A stretch of DNA of 64,000 nucleotides, taken from Deltaproteobacteria bacterium. GTDB lineage: Bacteria > Desulfobacterota > Desulfomonilia > UBA1062. The translations under genes were made by a program, and so were the position numbers. The stretch spans positions 19,541 to 83,540 of the forward strand of contig JAHDRW010000017.1 of assembly GCA_018433085.1 (NCBI GenBank), read 5' to 3'. Under the pieces are notes generated by a model. The model made no database searches and was not told the DNA's origin. It worked only from the letters and a program-made list of their open reading frames with translations. This document shows positions 37,188-46,188 of this stretch, piece by piece. Position 1 is the stretch's first letter. Each line of letters starts with the position of its first letter.

Positions 37188-37357
37188 ATGAACCGGTTTT
37201 CCGGTATGGTACGGGCTATTTGAATTTGCAGGTCCAAGCTGTATCCTTAACCTACAGGAGAAGCAGACGGGAACCATCCGGATGCGCGAAAAAGAAAACA
37301 GGAGGGCTCTCCTTCATCGGATATCCGGAGCCTGCAGTCCTGACCACGGAGGAACGT

Positions 37358-38092
37358 GTGCCGGGCGGGCAAGAGACAAACAGATACCGCATTGAAGAGA
37401 GAAATCCTTTGACAGAGACGCTCATGCAGCACCGGCCTGATACCTCTCATACCCGGCAGTGGCACACCATCAAAATGATTTCAGCCGGTTCGCTGGCTGA
37501 AGGCGTTGTGGGCGCAGCATCAGGAGCCGTCGCCATAATCGGGCTTTTCGGCATCTACCCTGAAGTGCTGCTCGCCTTTGCCACCATCGGCGCCGGTACG
37601 GCACTGCTGCTCGAGGGAGGGGCTGTGGCAGGGAGGATGCCCGTATGGATGCACGAGGCCGGTGAGAGCCGGATCGAGAGCGCCGAACTGGGCAGCGGCA
37701 TGGTGGCCGAGTTTCTGGGGGGATGCGCAGGCGTGGTGCTGGGGGTTCTGTCGCTGCTGGGCGTGAGGCCCTCCACCCTGCTGCCGGCGGCCGTGATCGT
37801 CCTGGGTATTACCCTGCTCCTCGCAAGCGGGGTCACGGCCCGCATGAACACGGCGGAAATCCGTTGCCAGGCGGAGGACGACTATGTCCGGGAGGTGGGC
37901 AGACAATCCGTCCATGCCACAGCCGGGGCGCAACTGCTCATCGGGACAGGCGCGCTTGTCCTGGGCATTATCGCTCTGGGCGGGGCGCGTCCCATTACCC
38001 TGAGCCTGGCCGCCATGCTCGGCCTCGGGGTATCAGACCTCCTGAACGGCACTGCAATGGCGGCTCGGATTACGAGGCCGTTCAGGGAATAG
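37358..38092 (+). CDS. Multi-pass membrane protein, unknown function
   Basis: 244 residues if translation starts at GTG 37358, which has GGAGG at a five-base spacing; ATG 37424 is the alternative and lacks a site. The protein has about six hydrophobic segments in three alternating pairs: SGAVAIIGLFGIYPEVLLAF, GGCAGVVLGVLSLLGVRPST and GTGALVLGIIALGGARPITL. All share the form 'small-rich helix, short P-x-T turn, small-rich helix', so it looks built from three repeats. No family recognised. Confidence 0.7.
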   Translation: MPGGQETNRYRIEERNPLTETLMQHRPDTSHTRQWHTIKMISAGSLAEGVVGAASGAVAIIGLFGIYPEVLLAFATIGAGTALLLEGGAVAGRMPVWMHEAGESRIESAELGSGMVAEFLGGCAGVVLGVLSLLGVRPSTLLPAAVIVLGITLLLASGVTARMNTAEIRCQAEDDYVREVGRQSVHATAGAQLLIGTGALVLGIIALGGARPITLSLAAMLGLGVSDLLNGTAMAARITRPFRE

Positions 38093-38237
38093 GACGGATG
38101 ATCGAAAGACAGCGGTCGGCAGGGAACCGGCCGGTGTTGACGGGGGCGCAGCAGGTCGCCCTCTGGAAGAGGAAGTCCCTGGTAAAACGGCCACTTAAGG
38201 GACAGGGAAAAGAATATCAAGTGAAAGGAGAAGGGCC

Positions 38238-38678
38238 ATGCAGATCAGGGAGATAATGACACCCAATCCTGAAATGATACCGATGGATGCATCTCTCGCG
38301 GATGCAGCGGCAAAGATGAAGAATCTCGACGTGGGGATCATGCCGGTGGCTCAGGAAAGCACCGTGGTGGGGGTGGTCACCGACCGGGATATCGTGCTCC
38401 GGGGAGTCGCGGAAAAACGCGACCTCTCCCATACCCGTGTCAGGGACATCATGAGCAGAGACGTGCTCACCTGCCCCGACAACACCGACATGACAGACGC
38501 CGTCAGGAGAATGGAAGGGAAAAAGGTTCGCAGGGTCATCGTCACCGACCCCTCGGGTAAGCCCGTGGGGATCGTATCGCTCGGCGACATCGCCACGCGG
38601 GCCGGAAAGGAAAAGGATATCGAGCTGGGAGGGGAGGTGCTCACGAAGGTGTCGGAGCCCAGCAGGCCGGAACGCTGA
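38238..38678 (+). CDS. CBS-pair domain protein
   Basis: 146 residues holding two CBS motifs: MQIREIMTPNPEMIPMDASL with GVVTDRDIVLRGV, and VRDIMSRDVLTCPDNTD with GIVSLGDIATRAG. Stand-alone CBS pairs bind adenine nucleotides and regulate other proteins. AAAGGAGAAGGGCC precedes the ATG. Other genes around it offer no clear partner, although it is 60 bases or more away from a membrane protein. Confidence 0.9.
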   Translation: MQIREIMTPNPEMIPMDASLADAAAKMKNLDVGIMPVAQESTVVGVVTDRDIVLRGVAEKRDLSHTRVRDIMSRDVLTCPDNTDMTDAVRRMEGKKVRRVIVTDPSGKPVGIVSLGDIATRAGKEKDIELGGEVLTKVSEPSRPER

Positions 38679-38864
38679 AGGCGGGCTCCCGGGGATTGCC
38701 CTAAGGGGGGATCCCGCCCCCTCAAGGGTAACCCGGGGTGGAAGTACGTTTCTCCGGACAGCACCGGGGCTCTCGATCCCGATCCGTTGTGAAATCGGAT
38801 GCAGGATGCAGCGGGGTCTGTCCGGGGGGATACCCGGCGAATGAAAAGAAACGGGAGGTGAGAC

Positions 38865-39380
38865 ATGAAAATCCGGAAACTGATCAAAGGAACCTGCATC
38901 GCGGCAGTGATCGTTCTCATGGCTGCAGCACCTGTGCTTTCTCAGCAGGCACACTATGGAAGAGGGATGGGGCCTATGTCCGGCGTGGAGCAGTATCACG
39001 GCATGATGCTCAGTCAGCTGACACAGGAGCAGCAGCGCGCGGTCAGGGACATCTATCAGGGCTATCAGCAGGCGACGGCCGAGACCATGGAGAGGCTCTG
39101 GGCCCAGGAGCTCCAGCTCCAGGCGGCCCTGGCGGCCGACAAGATCGACGAGTCTAGGGTGAATTCACTGGTGGACGCCATCAACAATCTGCGCTCCGAT
39201 CTCTACCGGGAGCAGGTGAACATGTATATGCAGCTTGCAGAGGCGGACCTCATGTACCCCGTGATGAGGAGTTTTGGCGGGATGGGGCGCGGTATGGGCA
39301 TGGGCATGATGGGTTCCTGCCCGGTGATGGGCTCGGGCATGATGGGCCCCGGGATGATGGGACCAGGCCCCGTGGATTGA
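38865..39380 (+). CDS. Spy/CpxP-like periplasmic protein with Met-rich tail
   Basis: 171 residues: signal peptide ending APVLSQQ, then a helical body with LTQEQQRAVRDIYQGYQQATAE and LAADKIDESRVNSLVDAINN, the pattern of the Spy/CpxP/ZraP heavy-metal-resistance fold. The C-terminal 35 residues are Gly-Met-rich (GMGRGMGMGMMGS, MGSGMMGPGMMGPG), a composition that commonly binds copper. It is probably a periplasmic chaperone or metal scavenger under envelope stress. GGGAGGTGAGAC precedes the ATG. No sensor kinase is adjacent. Confidence 0.8.
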   Translation: MKIRKLIKGTCIAAVIVLMAAAPVLSQQAHYGRGMGPMSGVEQYHGMMLSQLTQEQQRAVRDIYQGYQQATAETMERLWAQELQLQAALAADKIDESRVNSLVDAINNLRSDLYREQVNMYMQLAEADLMYPVMRSFGGMGRGMGMGMMGSCPVMGSGMMGPGMMGPGPVD

Positions 39381-39711
39381 GATCGAAGAGGGAATGCTTT
39401 CAGGTCACCTTTTGAGCGGGGTGAAAAAGTCGGGCGGCTACGTAGGGACACAGGTGTCCGAGGGTGGTGGTGCGATCCTTTCGTTTCCGGCCGACAAAAG
39501 GCTGCCCGCTGCGGCCCTTCTGGAGGGTGTTCCGAAGAGTCGTCGGAACAGGATCCGGGAGAGATGCACCGGAGGTGAAGACGCATGACGGTCCGATCGA
39601 GGCTGAGCGCCTGAAGGGACTGCCGCTGAAAAAAGCGCCGGATCCTGTCTCCCGGCCGGGGCATGCCGGGGAGGGGGTGTATGAGGACACGCATGCACCA
39701 TTATAAAGCGT
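39381..39711. other. Intergenic region before the potassium transporter genes
   Basis: 331 bases with no recognisable gene. A leader RNA such as a c-di-AMP riboswitch, known for Ktr genes in some bacteria, was looked for but no characteristic motif was seen. Confidence 0.35.
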
Positions 39712-41145
39712 ATGAAATTGTTCTCTTCCCTCATTCTTGGCAGCGGGCGGAAGATTTCGGGCCTGGGCGGACCGAATCCCTTGAGCTCTCTGCTCAGGCG
39801 GGTTCTTCTGTTCAGTCCCGGGTTGCTTTTCGTTGTCAGCTACCTGATCGCCATCGTGCTCGGAACGCTTCTGCTCCGGATGCCCATGTCCACGAGGTCG
39901 GGGCATATCGAATGGATCGACGCCCTGTTTACCTCCACCTCCGCCTTGTGCGTCACCGGGCTCGTGGTGGTGGACACGGGCACGTACTTCAGCCTTTTCG
40001 GCCAGATCCTCATTATGCTCATGGTGGAGATCGGCGGGCTGGGCATCATGACCTTTGCGGCCCTGCTCTTTCTCTCCATCGGATGGGGCGTCAGCATCCG
40101 TCAGCGCTCGTTCATTCAGGAAACCTATACGTCCGAGATAACCAGGGATATCAAACAACTGGTATTTTTTATCTTTGCCTTCACCTTTTTTTCCGAGCTT
40201 GCGGGCGCCCTGCTCCTGATGCCCTGCTGGGAGAGCGGCCTGAACTTTTCGGAAAGGGTCTTCTATTCCGTCTTCCATTCCATCACCGCATTCTGCAATG
40301 CCGGATTCTCGCTCTTTCCGGACAACCTGAGCCGGTATCATGCCAATATACGGATCAACCTGATCATCACCACGCTGATCATCCTGGGCGGGATCGGATT
40401 CCCGGTGGTGCGGGACGTGATCCATTGCCTTAGCGGAAGGGGAAACGCGAGGCTCACCCTGAACACGCGCATCTCCCTTGTCGTGTCCCTCACACTGATC
40501 ATCCTCGGCACCCTGCTTTTCTGGGTTCTGGAGCGGGGTTATTCCCTGGCCGGCATGTCATGGACCGAGCAGGTCCTGGCCTCGTATTTCCAGTCCGTCA
40601 CCACGCGCACAGCCGGCTTCAACACGGTCGATTTCGGCGTCCTGGGCAACGCCACCCTCCTGTTCGTGATGATCTTCATGTTCATCGGCGCCTCCCCGGG
40701 GTCCACCGGAGGCGGCATCAAGACCACGAGCATCGGGGTTCTGGCAGTGGTCGTCATGAACAGGATCAGGGGAAGCGAATCCAACAACGTGCTCAAGGCC
40801 ACGCTTCCCGGTGAGGTCGTGTCCCGGGCGATCACGGTCTTCATGTCGGCCGTGGTCTTCATTCTGTTCATCGTGTTTCTGCAAATGATCAGCCAGCACG
40901 GCGCGGTCCCTTCAGAGCAGAGCAGGGGACCGTTCATGGAATATCTCTTCGAGACGGTGTCCGCCTTCGGCACCGTGGGACTGTCAACGGGGATCACGCC
41001 CGGGATGGATGCATACGGGAAGCTCCTCATCATTGCGACCATGCTGGTGGGCAGGGTGGGCATCCTTACCCTGGTGTACATCGTTGCCTCACGAAGGCGC
41101 GCACCGAGCTACCGGTACGCGGAAGAAAATGTCCTGATCGGCTAG
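39712..41145 (+). CDS. Trk/Ktr potassium uptake membrane subunit
   Basis: 477 residues, about eight to ten membrane helices. The four selectivity-filter P-loops are recognisable: FTSTSALCVTGLVVVDTG, HSITAFCNAGFSLFPD, QSVTTRTAGFNTVDF and ETVSAFGTVGLSTGIT, each with the filter Gly. Closer in pattern to KtrB/TrkH than to KdpA. It forms a dimer with a cytoplasmic TrkA/KtrA ring. The next gene, 15 bases on, encodes that partner. No ribosome site is obvious; the ATG gives a family-like start. Confidence 0.95.
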   Translation: MKLFSSLILGSGRKISGLGGPNPLSSLLRRVLLFSPGLLFVVSYLIAIVLGTLLLRMPMSTRSGHIEWIDALFTSTSALCVTGLVVVDTGTYFSLFGQILIMLMVEIGGLGIMTFAALLFLSIGWGVSIRQRSFIQETYTSEITRDIKQLVFFIFAFTFFSELAGALLLMPCWESGLNFSERVFYSVFHSITAFCNAGFSLFPDNLSRYHANIRINLIITTLIILGGIGFPVVRDVIHCLSGRGNARLTLNTRISLVVSLTLIILGTLLFWVLERGYSLAGMSWTEQVLASYFQSVTTRTAGFNTVDFGVLGNATLLFVMIFMFIGASPGSTGGGIKTTSIGVLAVVVMNRIRGSESNNVLKATLPGEVVSRAITVFMSAVVFILFIVFLQMISQHGAVPSEQSRGPFMEYLFETVSAFGTVGLSTGITPGMDAYGKLLIIATMLVGRVGILTLVYIVASRRRAPSYRYAEENVLIG

Positions 41146-41160
41146 CCCTTGGGAGGACGT

Positions 41161-41817
41161 ATGGCAAGGACCTACGCGGTCATCGGCCTGGGGAACTTCG
41201 GGTCCTGGGTGGTGAGAACACTCAACGATCTGAGACAGAACACCATCGCCATTGACCTCGACAAGGACCGGGTACAGAAGATCCGAGACTATACCCATAA
41301 TCCGGTGATCGCGGACGCCACGCAAAAAGAGAACCTCCTGAGCCTCGGGCTCGATACGGTCACCGCGGTGGTGATCAGCCTGGGGGACAACACCAGCGCC
41401 GCCACCCTGATCACCCTGTACCTGCAGGAGATGGGCGTGGGGCAGATCATCGTCAAGGCGGTTAATGAGGACCATGGCAAGATACTTCGGAAGGTGGGCG
41501 CAACGGATATCATCTTCCCGGAAAAGGACATGGGCATCAAGGTGGCCAAGAGCCTGGTCATGCCCAATATCCTCGAGTTCATCGAGATGTCCGAAGATTA
41601 TCAGATCGCCGAGATCGCGCCTCCCAACGATTTCGTGGGGAAGACCCTGGCTCAGCTCGAGTTGCCCCGGAGATTCAGCGTCCAGGTCATTGCCGTGCAG
41701 GAGCTCATTCCCGAGCGGTTCACCATCGTTCCCAAGGGGGATTTCACTGTCAAGGACAGCGATGTCCTCGTGGTCATCGGCAAGGAGAACAACATCAACC
41801 GAATCAGGTCCCGCTGA
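41161..41817 (+). CDS. TrkA/KtrA potassium uptake regulatory subunit
   Basis: 218 residues. RCK_N Rossmann domain with AVIGLGNFGSWVVRTL (G-x-G-x-x-G) and the end-of-strand acidic residue in NTIAIDLDKDRVQ, then an RCK_C domain (FVGKTLAQLELPRRFSVQVIAV). It binds NAD or ATP and gates the adjacent membrane subunit, with the acidic residue after strand two deciding ligand choice. ATG 41161 follows GGGAGGACGT; two earlier codons lack a better site. The two genes form an operon. Confidence 0.94.
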   Translation: MARTYAVIGLGNFGSWVVRTLNDLRQNTIAIDLDKDRVQKIRDYTHNPVIADATQKENLLSLGLDTVTAVVISLGDNTSAATLITLYLQEMGVGQIIVKAVNEDHGKILRKVGATDIIFPEKDMGIKVAKSLVMPNILEFIEMSEDYQIAEIAPPNDFVGKTLAQLELPRRFSVQVIAVQELIPERFTIVPKGDFTVKDSDVLVVIGKENNINRIRSR

Positions 41818-42274
41818 GGATGCCGGGAGGAGGCGTTCACCGGCGCCGTTGAGCGCACCCCGGGAAGGGAGAAGCTCATCAATGCGGCATGACGGATTAC
41901 GAACGCCCTGCCGCCCGGGGCAAGACACTCATCTGCGGGTACGGAGAGGGGATGAGCGCGCTTCGTCAGGCAGGGCTTGACTTTCCGTTTCAGGTATGGC
42001 CCTATGGATTCCGCTGCAGAAGAAACCAGGCAGCACCATGTATGAACACCTTTGACGGCATCGCCGGGGAAGGGAGATTCCTTCGGGAAAAACCCCGCGG
42101 TATGGACCGGACGATGCATTCCGATTCGATTCAGAAAGGGCACGATTGACGGGGAAGGGGTTCCTCGTGCGTTTTCGCCGGCTCCGGTCCCCCTTTGCGA
42201 GTGTACGGGCATTGCGTTCTTTTTCAGAGGAGGCGGGAATAACCATCTTGAAAGACGGGAGGATACATATCAGC
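41818..42274. other. Intergenic region after the potassium operon
   Basis: 457 bases. Open frames at 41889-42149 (plus) and its antisense have no family, ribosome site or coding character that I can defend. No clear terminator for the potassium operon was seen. Confidence 0.35.
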
Positions 42275-43177
42275 ATGAGAGGAAAAACGAAACGCCGCCA
42301 TATCCTGGTTTTCTCCGCCCTGATCGCGATCCTGAGCGGACTTCCGGGCATATCCCACGGCGCGGTCGAACCGGGCGTTGGCAGAAAGGCCTGCCCCCTG
42401 CCCACTGATTCCGGGTTCCGGCCCCGGCTGGGAACATACCATTATACCTTCGAGTTCAACGGCCTGAACATCGGCACCGGCCAGGTGGTGCTCGAACAGA
42501 AGGGTGACCTGTATGAGATTCAGTTCAGGGCCAGGACCAATCGCACCATCGACCGGTTTTTCAAGGCCCGTTTCAGCGGGGGGAACATCACCCGGGCCGA
42601 TTCCCTGCTCCCGGTCACCACGCGGATACTGTCGAGGGTGCGCTCCACGAACAAGGATACCGCCATCCACTTCCGGGATGACGGCACCATAACATCGGTG
42701 CGCACGGAGTCCGAGAAAGGGGAGCCTCTCGAAAACAAGGTGAAGGAGATCGAAACCTCCGATTTCACCATGGACCCTCTCTCCGTGGTTCATCTGATCC
42801 GGGGGATCGACTGGAGGCCGGGGATGGAGCGGAGTGTCCGGATATTCTCTGGCAAGTCCCGGTACGAGTCGCATTTCATCTGTTCCGGAGAAAAGGTCGT
42901 GGAGGTCGGCGGGCGGAAGCGCAAGGCATGGGAGATCGTTCAGCAGGCGGTCAAGCTCGATGACGACGGCCGGGAGACAGAGGAGGAGAAAAAGGAGCGC
43001 AACCTGAAGATCTATCTCTCCGCTGACCATGCGCGAGACGTGCTCAAGATCGATTCACGCCGGATCATGGGACATTTCCTCGTACAGCTGGAAGGGTTCG
43101 AGCCCGCTGCCGGGAGTGCGCTCCCGGGTGGAGGATATCCGGGTACGAACGAGACCGCCCGGGAGAACAGATCCTGA
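42275..43177 (+). CDS. DUF3108 secreted protein
   Basis: 300 residues with a signal peptide (RHILVFSALIAILSGLPGISHG). The body LGTYHYTFEFNGLNIGTGQVVL, RARTNRTIDRFFKARFSGG, TMDPLSVVHLIRGIDWRPGM fits DUF3108, an extended beta fold found in periplasmic proteins of Gram-negative bacteria, of unknown function. ATG 42275 gives the signal peptide; an earlier in-frame ATG at 42146 would put it internally. Ends with an unstructured glycine-rich tail. Confidence 0.83.
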   Translation: MRGKTKRRHILVFSALIAILSGLPGISHGAVEPGVGRKACPLPTDSGFRPRLGTYHYTFEFNGLNIGTGQVVLEQKGDLYEIQFRARTNRTIDRFFKARFSGGNITRADSLLPVTTRILSRVRSTNKDTAIHFRDDGTITSVRTESEKGEPLENKVKEIETSDFTMDPLSVVHLIRGIDWRPGMERSVRIFSGKSRYESHFICSGEKVVEVGGRKRKAWEIVQQAVKLDDDGRETEEEKKERNLKIYLSADHARDVLKIDSRRIMGHFLVQLEGFEPAAGSALPGGGYPGTNETARENRS

Positions 43178-43191
43178 AAAAAGAGGGACGG

Positions 43192-43211
43192 ACCTTGCCG
43201 GCCCCCAAGGT
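43192..43211. terminator. Possible bidirectional terminator hairpin
   Basis: ACCTTG (43192-43197) pairs with CAAGGT (43206-43211) around an eight-base loop, in the 54-base gap between the convergent DUF3108 and enoyl-CoA hydratase genes. Reading minus, a T run follows nine bases later. Confidence 0.4.
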
Positions 43212-43231
43212 GGTGCGTTTCAGGCTGTCGT

Positions 43232-43951
43232 TTAAAAAAACAGGTTCGCCCGTTTCAGGAATTCCTGGAAGCGTTCCCGCTCGATCTTCAGGGCATCCTG
43301 GACAGGGACCTCGTTCTGTTTTTCGATGAGCGCCTTGATCTCGAGCATGATCCCGAAGTCGACCTCGGCGATATCCCGGGCGATCTGCTTTGCCCGGGGG
43401 ATAAGCTCCCCGGGAGAAACCACCTCGTTGACGAGCCCGCACTTAAGCGCATCCTGCGCCGAGAGGGGCCTGCAGGTGAACGACAGCTGCTTGGCCATTC
43501 TCTGGCCCACTGCCTGCTGGAGCAGCTGCGTCATTCCCCACCCGGGGTGGATCCCGACCTTGGCGTGAGAGTCGATGAACCGTGCGTTTTCTGATGCGAC
43601 GAGGAAATCGCAGTTGAGCGCGAGTTCGAAACCGCCGGTGATGGCGTTGCCGTTGATTGCGCCGATAATGGGCTTCATGCACGCGGCGAACACGTCCGGC
43701 ATATCCCTGCCATCGCCGCGGGGGTCCTGCAGGTTTTCCTTGCCCACGACATTCAAGTCCAGTCCGGAGCAGAACGATTTGCCGTTTCCGGTGATGATCG
43801 CCACCTTGATCCCGTCGTTGCGCGCCGTCTCGTCGATGGCGCCGTACAGATCTGCGAGCAGGTCCCGGCAGATGGCGTTGTGCCTCTCGGGACGGTTCAG
43901 GGTGATCAGTGCCGTCGATTCTTCCACCGTGAACAGGACGGATTTCTCCAT
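43232..43951 (-). CDS. Enoyl-CoA hydratase/isomerase family protein
   Basis: 239 residues of the crotonase fold. Signatures are LITLNRPERHNAICRDLLADLY, VAIITGNGKSFCSGLDLNVVG, KPIIGAINGNAITGGFELALNC (oxyanion-hole Gly-Gly) and FIDSHAKVGIHPGWGMTQLL. The Glu of GF-E-L is in the position used as a catalytic base, but the second acidic residue of true hydratases (Glu in the GxxPGxG-containing loop) is not obvious, so a related isomerase or hydrolase is equally possible. It acts on CoA thioesters. No beta-oxidation genes are adjacent. Confidence 0.9.
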   Translation of the reverse strand: MEKSVLFTVEESTALITLNRPERHNAICRDLLADLYGAIDETARNDGIKVAIITGNGKSFCSGLDLNVVGKENLQDPRGDGRDMPDVFAACMKPIIGAINGNAITGGFELALNCDFLVASENARFIDSHAKVGIHPGWGMTQLLQQAVGQRMAKQLSFTCRPLSAQDALKCGLVNEVVSPGELIPRAKQIARDIAEVDFGIMLEIKALIEKQNEVPVQDALKIERERFQEFLKRANLFF

Positions 43952-44047
43952 ATGCGGTCTCCTTTTGTGCCAAAGAACAGGCAGATCTTGGCGTCCCCCC
44001 GGGACCTGAGATCCATGGGGACGTGATAACGGCGGTTCATCTCCCCG

Positions 44048-44443
44048 CTACGAATCCGGGTGAGCCGGGAGTTCCGCGCCGAGCCAGGTGCTGGCCGCAT
44101 CGTAATCCGGAAACACCCGGATGTTGTAAAAGCCCCTGTTGAGCAGAACCGTCTCTCCAAAAGCGTTCATATTCCCCTGGGCCGTTTTCCCCGGGTCCAC
44201 GGTCGCCACCTTTACCCCTCGCGGAAAACGGCTCGATCCGAGCCACTTTCCCAGCTCGAAGACATGGTGTTCGGTGAGCGCGTTGGTCATGCGGTCCACG
44301 ACGATTATTTTGGCCAGACCGTCATTACGGATGAATTGCCGTATCCTCTCCCATATCCGCCTGGCCTGCCCGGAATCCTTTTCACCGGTCAGCTCGACTA
44401 TCCCGAGATCGTCGGTGCGGGTGTACCTGAATGAACAATCCAT
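44048..44443 (-). CDS. Hypothetical STAS/SpoIIAA-like protein
   Basis: 131 residues, cytoplasmic. The pattern of strands and helices (DLGIVELTGEKDSGQARRIWERIRQF, AKIIVVDRMTNALTEHHVFELGKWL, VKVATVDPGKTAQGNMNAFG, NIRVFPDYDAASTWLG) resembles stress-related STAS or SpoIIAA-like domains, with a 'A-x-x-W-L' closing helix. The ATG follows GGGGGGTTCATC; 44 upstream codons are out of family. Binding partner unknown. Confidence 0.7.
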   Translation of the reverse strand: MDCSFRYTRTDDLGIVELTGEKDSGQARRIWERIRQFIRNDGLAKIIVVDRMTNALTEHHVFELGKWLGSSRFPRGVKVATVDPGKTAQGNMNAFGETVLLNRGFYNIRVFPDYDAASTWLGAELPAHPDS

Positions 44444-45085
44444 GATGAACCCCCCATAAATCCATAGGTGAAAAGCCCATTCCAGAACCCCCCGATGTCC
44501 CCCGGGACGTACGACTGCCTGGTCCGGCCGCGCGCCATCCCGCAAGCCCCTGCCATGAAAGAGAAAGGGAAACACCCCGTGCCGCTGACGGCACCAGAGA
44601 CCTTTTCATGCACGGCATGAAACAGGGGGAAGGGAAGCGAGATCTTTTTCGTGCCCTGTATCAGCGATAGGATCAGACGATCACCCCTCTTCCGAGCACC
44701 TGAAAAAACAATGTCATTCCAATCGCGAGAGCTACCGGAGCCGTATGTGTTCAGAGAATAGCAGAAAGATCAGGGACCTGTAAAGATAGAATAATCGGTA
44801 AGTTGTGAAGGTGAACATCTCTCGTGCCCGTTGATCGCGAGACCGGAGAGGGCCCCTTTCTCTTTGAGCCCTCCCGGGAGGAGCACCCCGGCATGGGGAA
44901 TATCCTGTATGAATCGGCGGATATTGCCCGTCATCCTTCCTTGAGAATGATTACTCCGGGATTAGAATGATTCATGTCGATTGGATGAATCCCGTGGGTG
45001 CTTTCACGCTGGACTGGCATCTCTTCTTTTCCTCCATTATTTCCGGATGAGAAGAGATGCGAAGATGGGAAAGGAGGCAGGAGAC
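44444..45085. other. Long intergenic region before the BON remnant
   Basis: About 640 bases with lower G+C from 44690 to 45000. No open frame has recognisable content or a ribosome site. Only the beginning of a decayed BON-domain gene follows. Confidence 0.35.
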
Positions 45086-45358
45086 ATGACGCAAACAGGG
45101 GCAAGAAGCCCTGGCGGCATCAAGACCTGCGTGAGCTCGCGGCTCTCCTCTGACAGCCGTCTGAACGATGCACACATCAGGGTGGAGGTCTTGGGTGGTA
45201 CGGTCGTATTGCCTGGGTACGGTGCCGGTATGTACCGACCGGCAGGCAGGGGACAGTAGGCATTCCCCGTGTCTATCGCACGGCCCGAGGCATAGCGAAT
45301 TACACCAGTGGGGCCGTGAGGGTGAACGAAGGCCCAATCGCGGATTGTGCGGGGCACT
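45086..45358 (+). pseudogene. Truncated and frameshifted BON-domain gene
   Basis: ATG 45086 opens MTQTGARSPGGIKTCVSSRL, and then IRVEVLGGTVVLPGYGAG, which lines up with MTRTGIRGPEQTRMDVTFRL and IHVDALGGNIILTGRVPSQ of the intact BON protein at 53460. The frame stops at 45259; a shifted frame continues with GIANYTSGAVRVNEGPI against GVQYVDNRLTVTLPSSI of the intact gene, to a stop at 45358. The ribosome-site region (GGGAAAGGAGG) is also similar. Only about the first BON domain is represented. It is probably a dead paralogue, left behind in front of fabI. Confidence 0.72.
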
Positions 45359-45373
45359 GAAAAAGGTGAGGAT

Positions 45374-46168
45374 ATGGAAACCATAAAGAGCACCGACTGT
45401 GTGGTGAGCCTTGAAAACAAGAACGGAATGATATTCGGCATGGCCAACGAGCTCAGCATTGCATACGGCGTGGCAAAGGCCTGCCGTGCTGCAGGCGCCG
45501 AGATAGGGGTCACCTATCTCAATGAAAAGGCGGAACACTATGTGCGGCCTCTGGCGGAAAAACTGGAAAGCACCATCGTCATGCCCTGCAACGTCCAGAA
45601 GGCGGGCGAGCTGGAGACGGTCTTCGACGAGGTGAAACGGAAGTGGGGCAGGCTGGATTTCCTGTTGCATGCCATCGCGTACGCTCCTCTGCAGGATCTT
45701 CGCGGCCGGCTGACCGATGTCTCCCTTGAGGGATGGACCATTGCCATGGACGTCTCCGTTCACTCGTTCATCCGCATGGCACGGCTCGCAGAGCCTCTCA
45801 TGACCAGAGGAGGGTGCCTGCTCACCCTGAGCTACCTGGGAGGAGAGCGGGTCATCCGGAACTATCGGATGATGGGTCCGGTGAAGGCGGCACTGCAGCA
45901 GACCACCGAATACCTGGCAGCCGAGCTGGGGAACAAGGGCATCCGTGTGCACACCATATCGCCTGGCCCCATCATGACCCGGGCCGCTTCCGGCCTGGCC
46001 GATTTCGAGGAGCTGCTCAAGGAGCAGTACGCCCGCGCGCCGGAAAACTATGTCGTGTCCAACGATGATGTCGGATTTCTGGCCGCGTACCTGGCGAGCG
46101 ACCGGGCAAAAGGGATGACGGGTAATCTCATCTATCTCGATTCGGGCTACAACATCATGGGCGAATAG
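45374..46168 (+). CDS. fabI: Enoyl-[acyl-carrier-protein] reductase
   Basis: 264 residues of the FabI short-chain dehydrogenase type. Landmarks: MANELSIAYGVAKACRAAGAEIGVTYLN near the N terminus, LLTLSYLGGERVIRNYRMMG with the catalytic Tyr-x6-Lys (Tyr in NYRMMGPVKAAL), and HTISPGPIMTRAASGLADF. It reduces trans-2-enoyl-ACP, the last step of each fatty-acid elongation round, with NADH. Compared with E. coli, GMIFGMANELS replaces the usual nucleotide loop, a modest departure. ATG 45374 follows AAGGTGAGGAT. It sits alone, not in a fab cluster, directly after a dead BON gene. Confidence 0.93.
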   Translation: METIKSTDCVVSLENKNGMIFGMANELSIAYGVAKACRAAGAEIGVTYLNEKAEHYVRPLAEKLESTIVMPCNVQKAGELETVFDEVKRKWGRLDFLLHAIAYAPLQDLRGRLTDVSLEGWTIAMDVSVHSFIRMARLAEPLMTRGGCLLTLSYLGGERVIRNYRMMGPVKAALQQTTEYLAAELGNKGIRVHTISPGPIMTRAASGLADFEELLKEQYARAPENYVVSNDDVGFLAAYLASDRAKGMTGNLIYLDSGYNIMGE

Positions 46169-46188
46169 TTCTCAGGCCGCATCACTCC

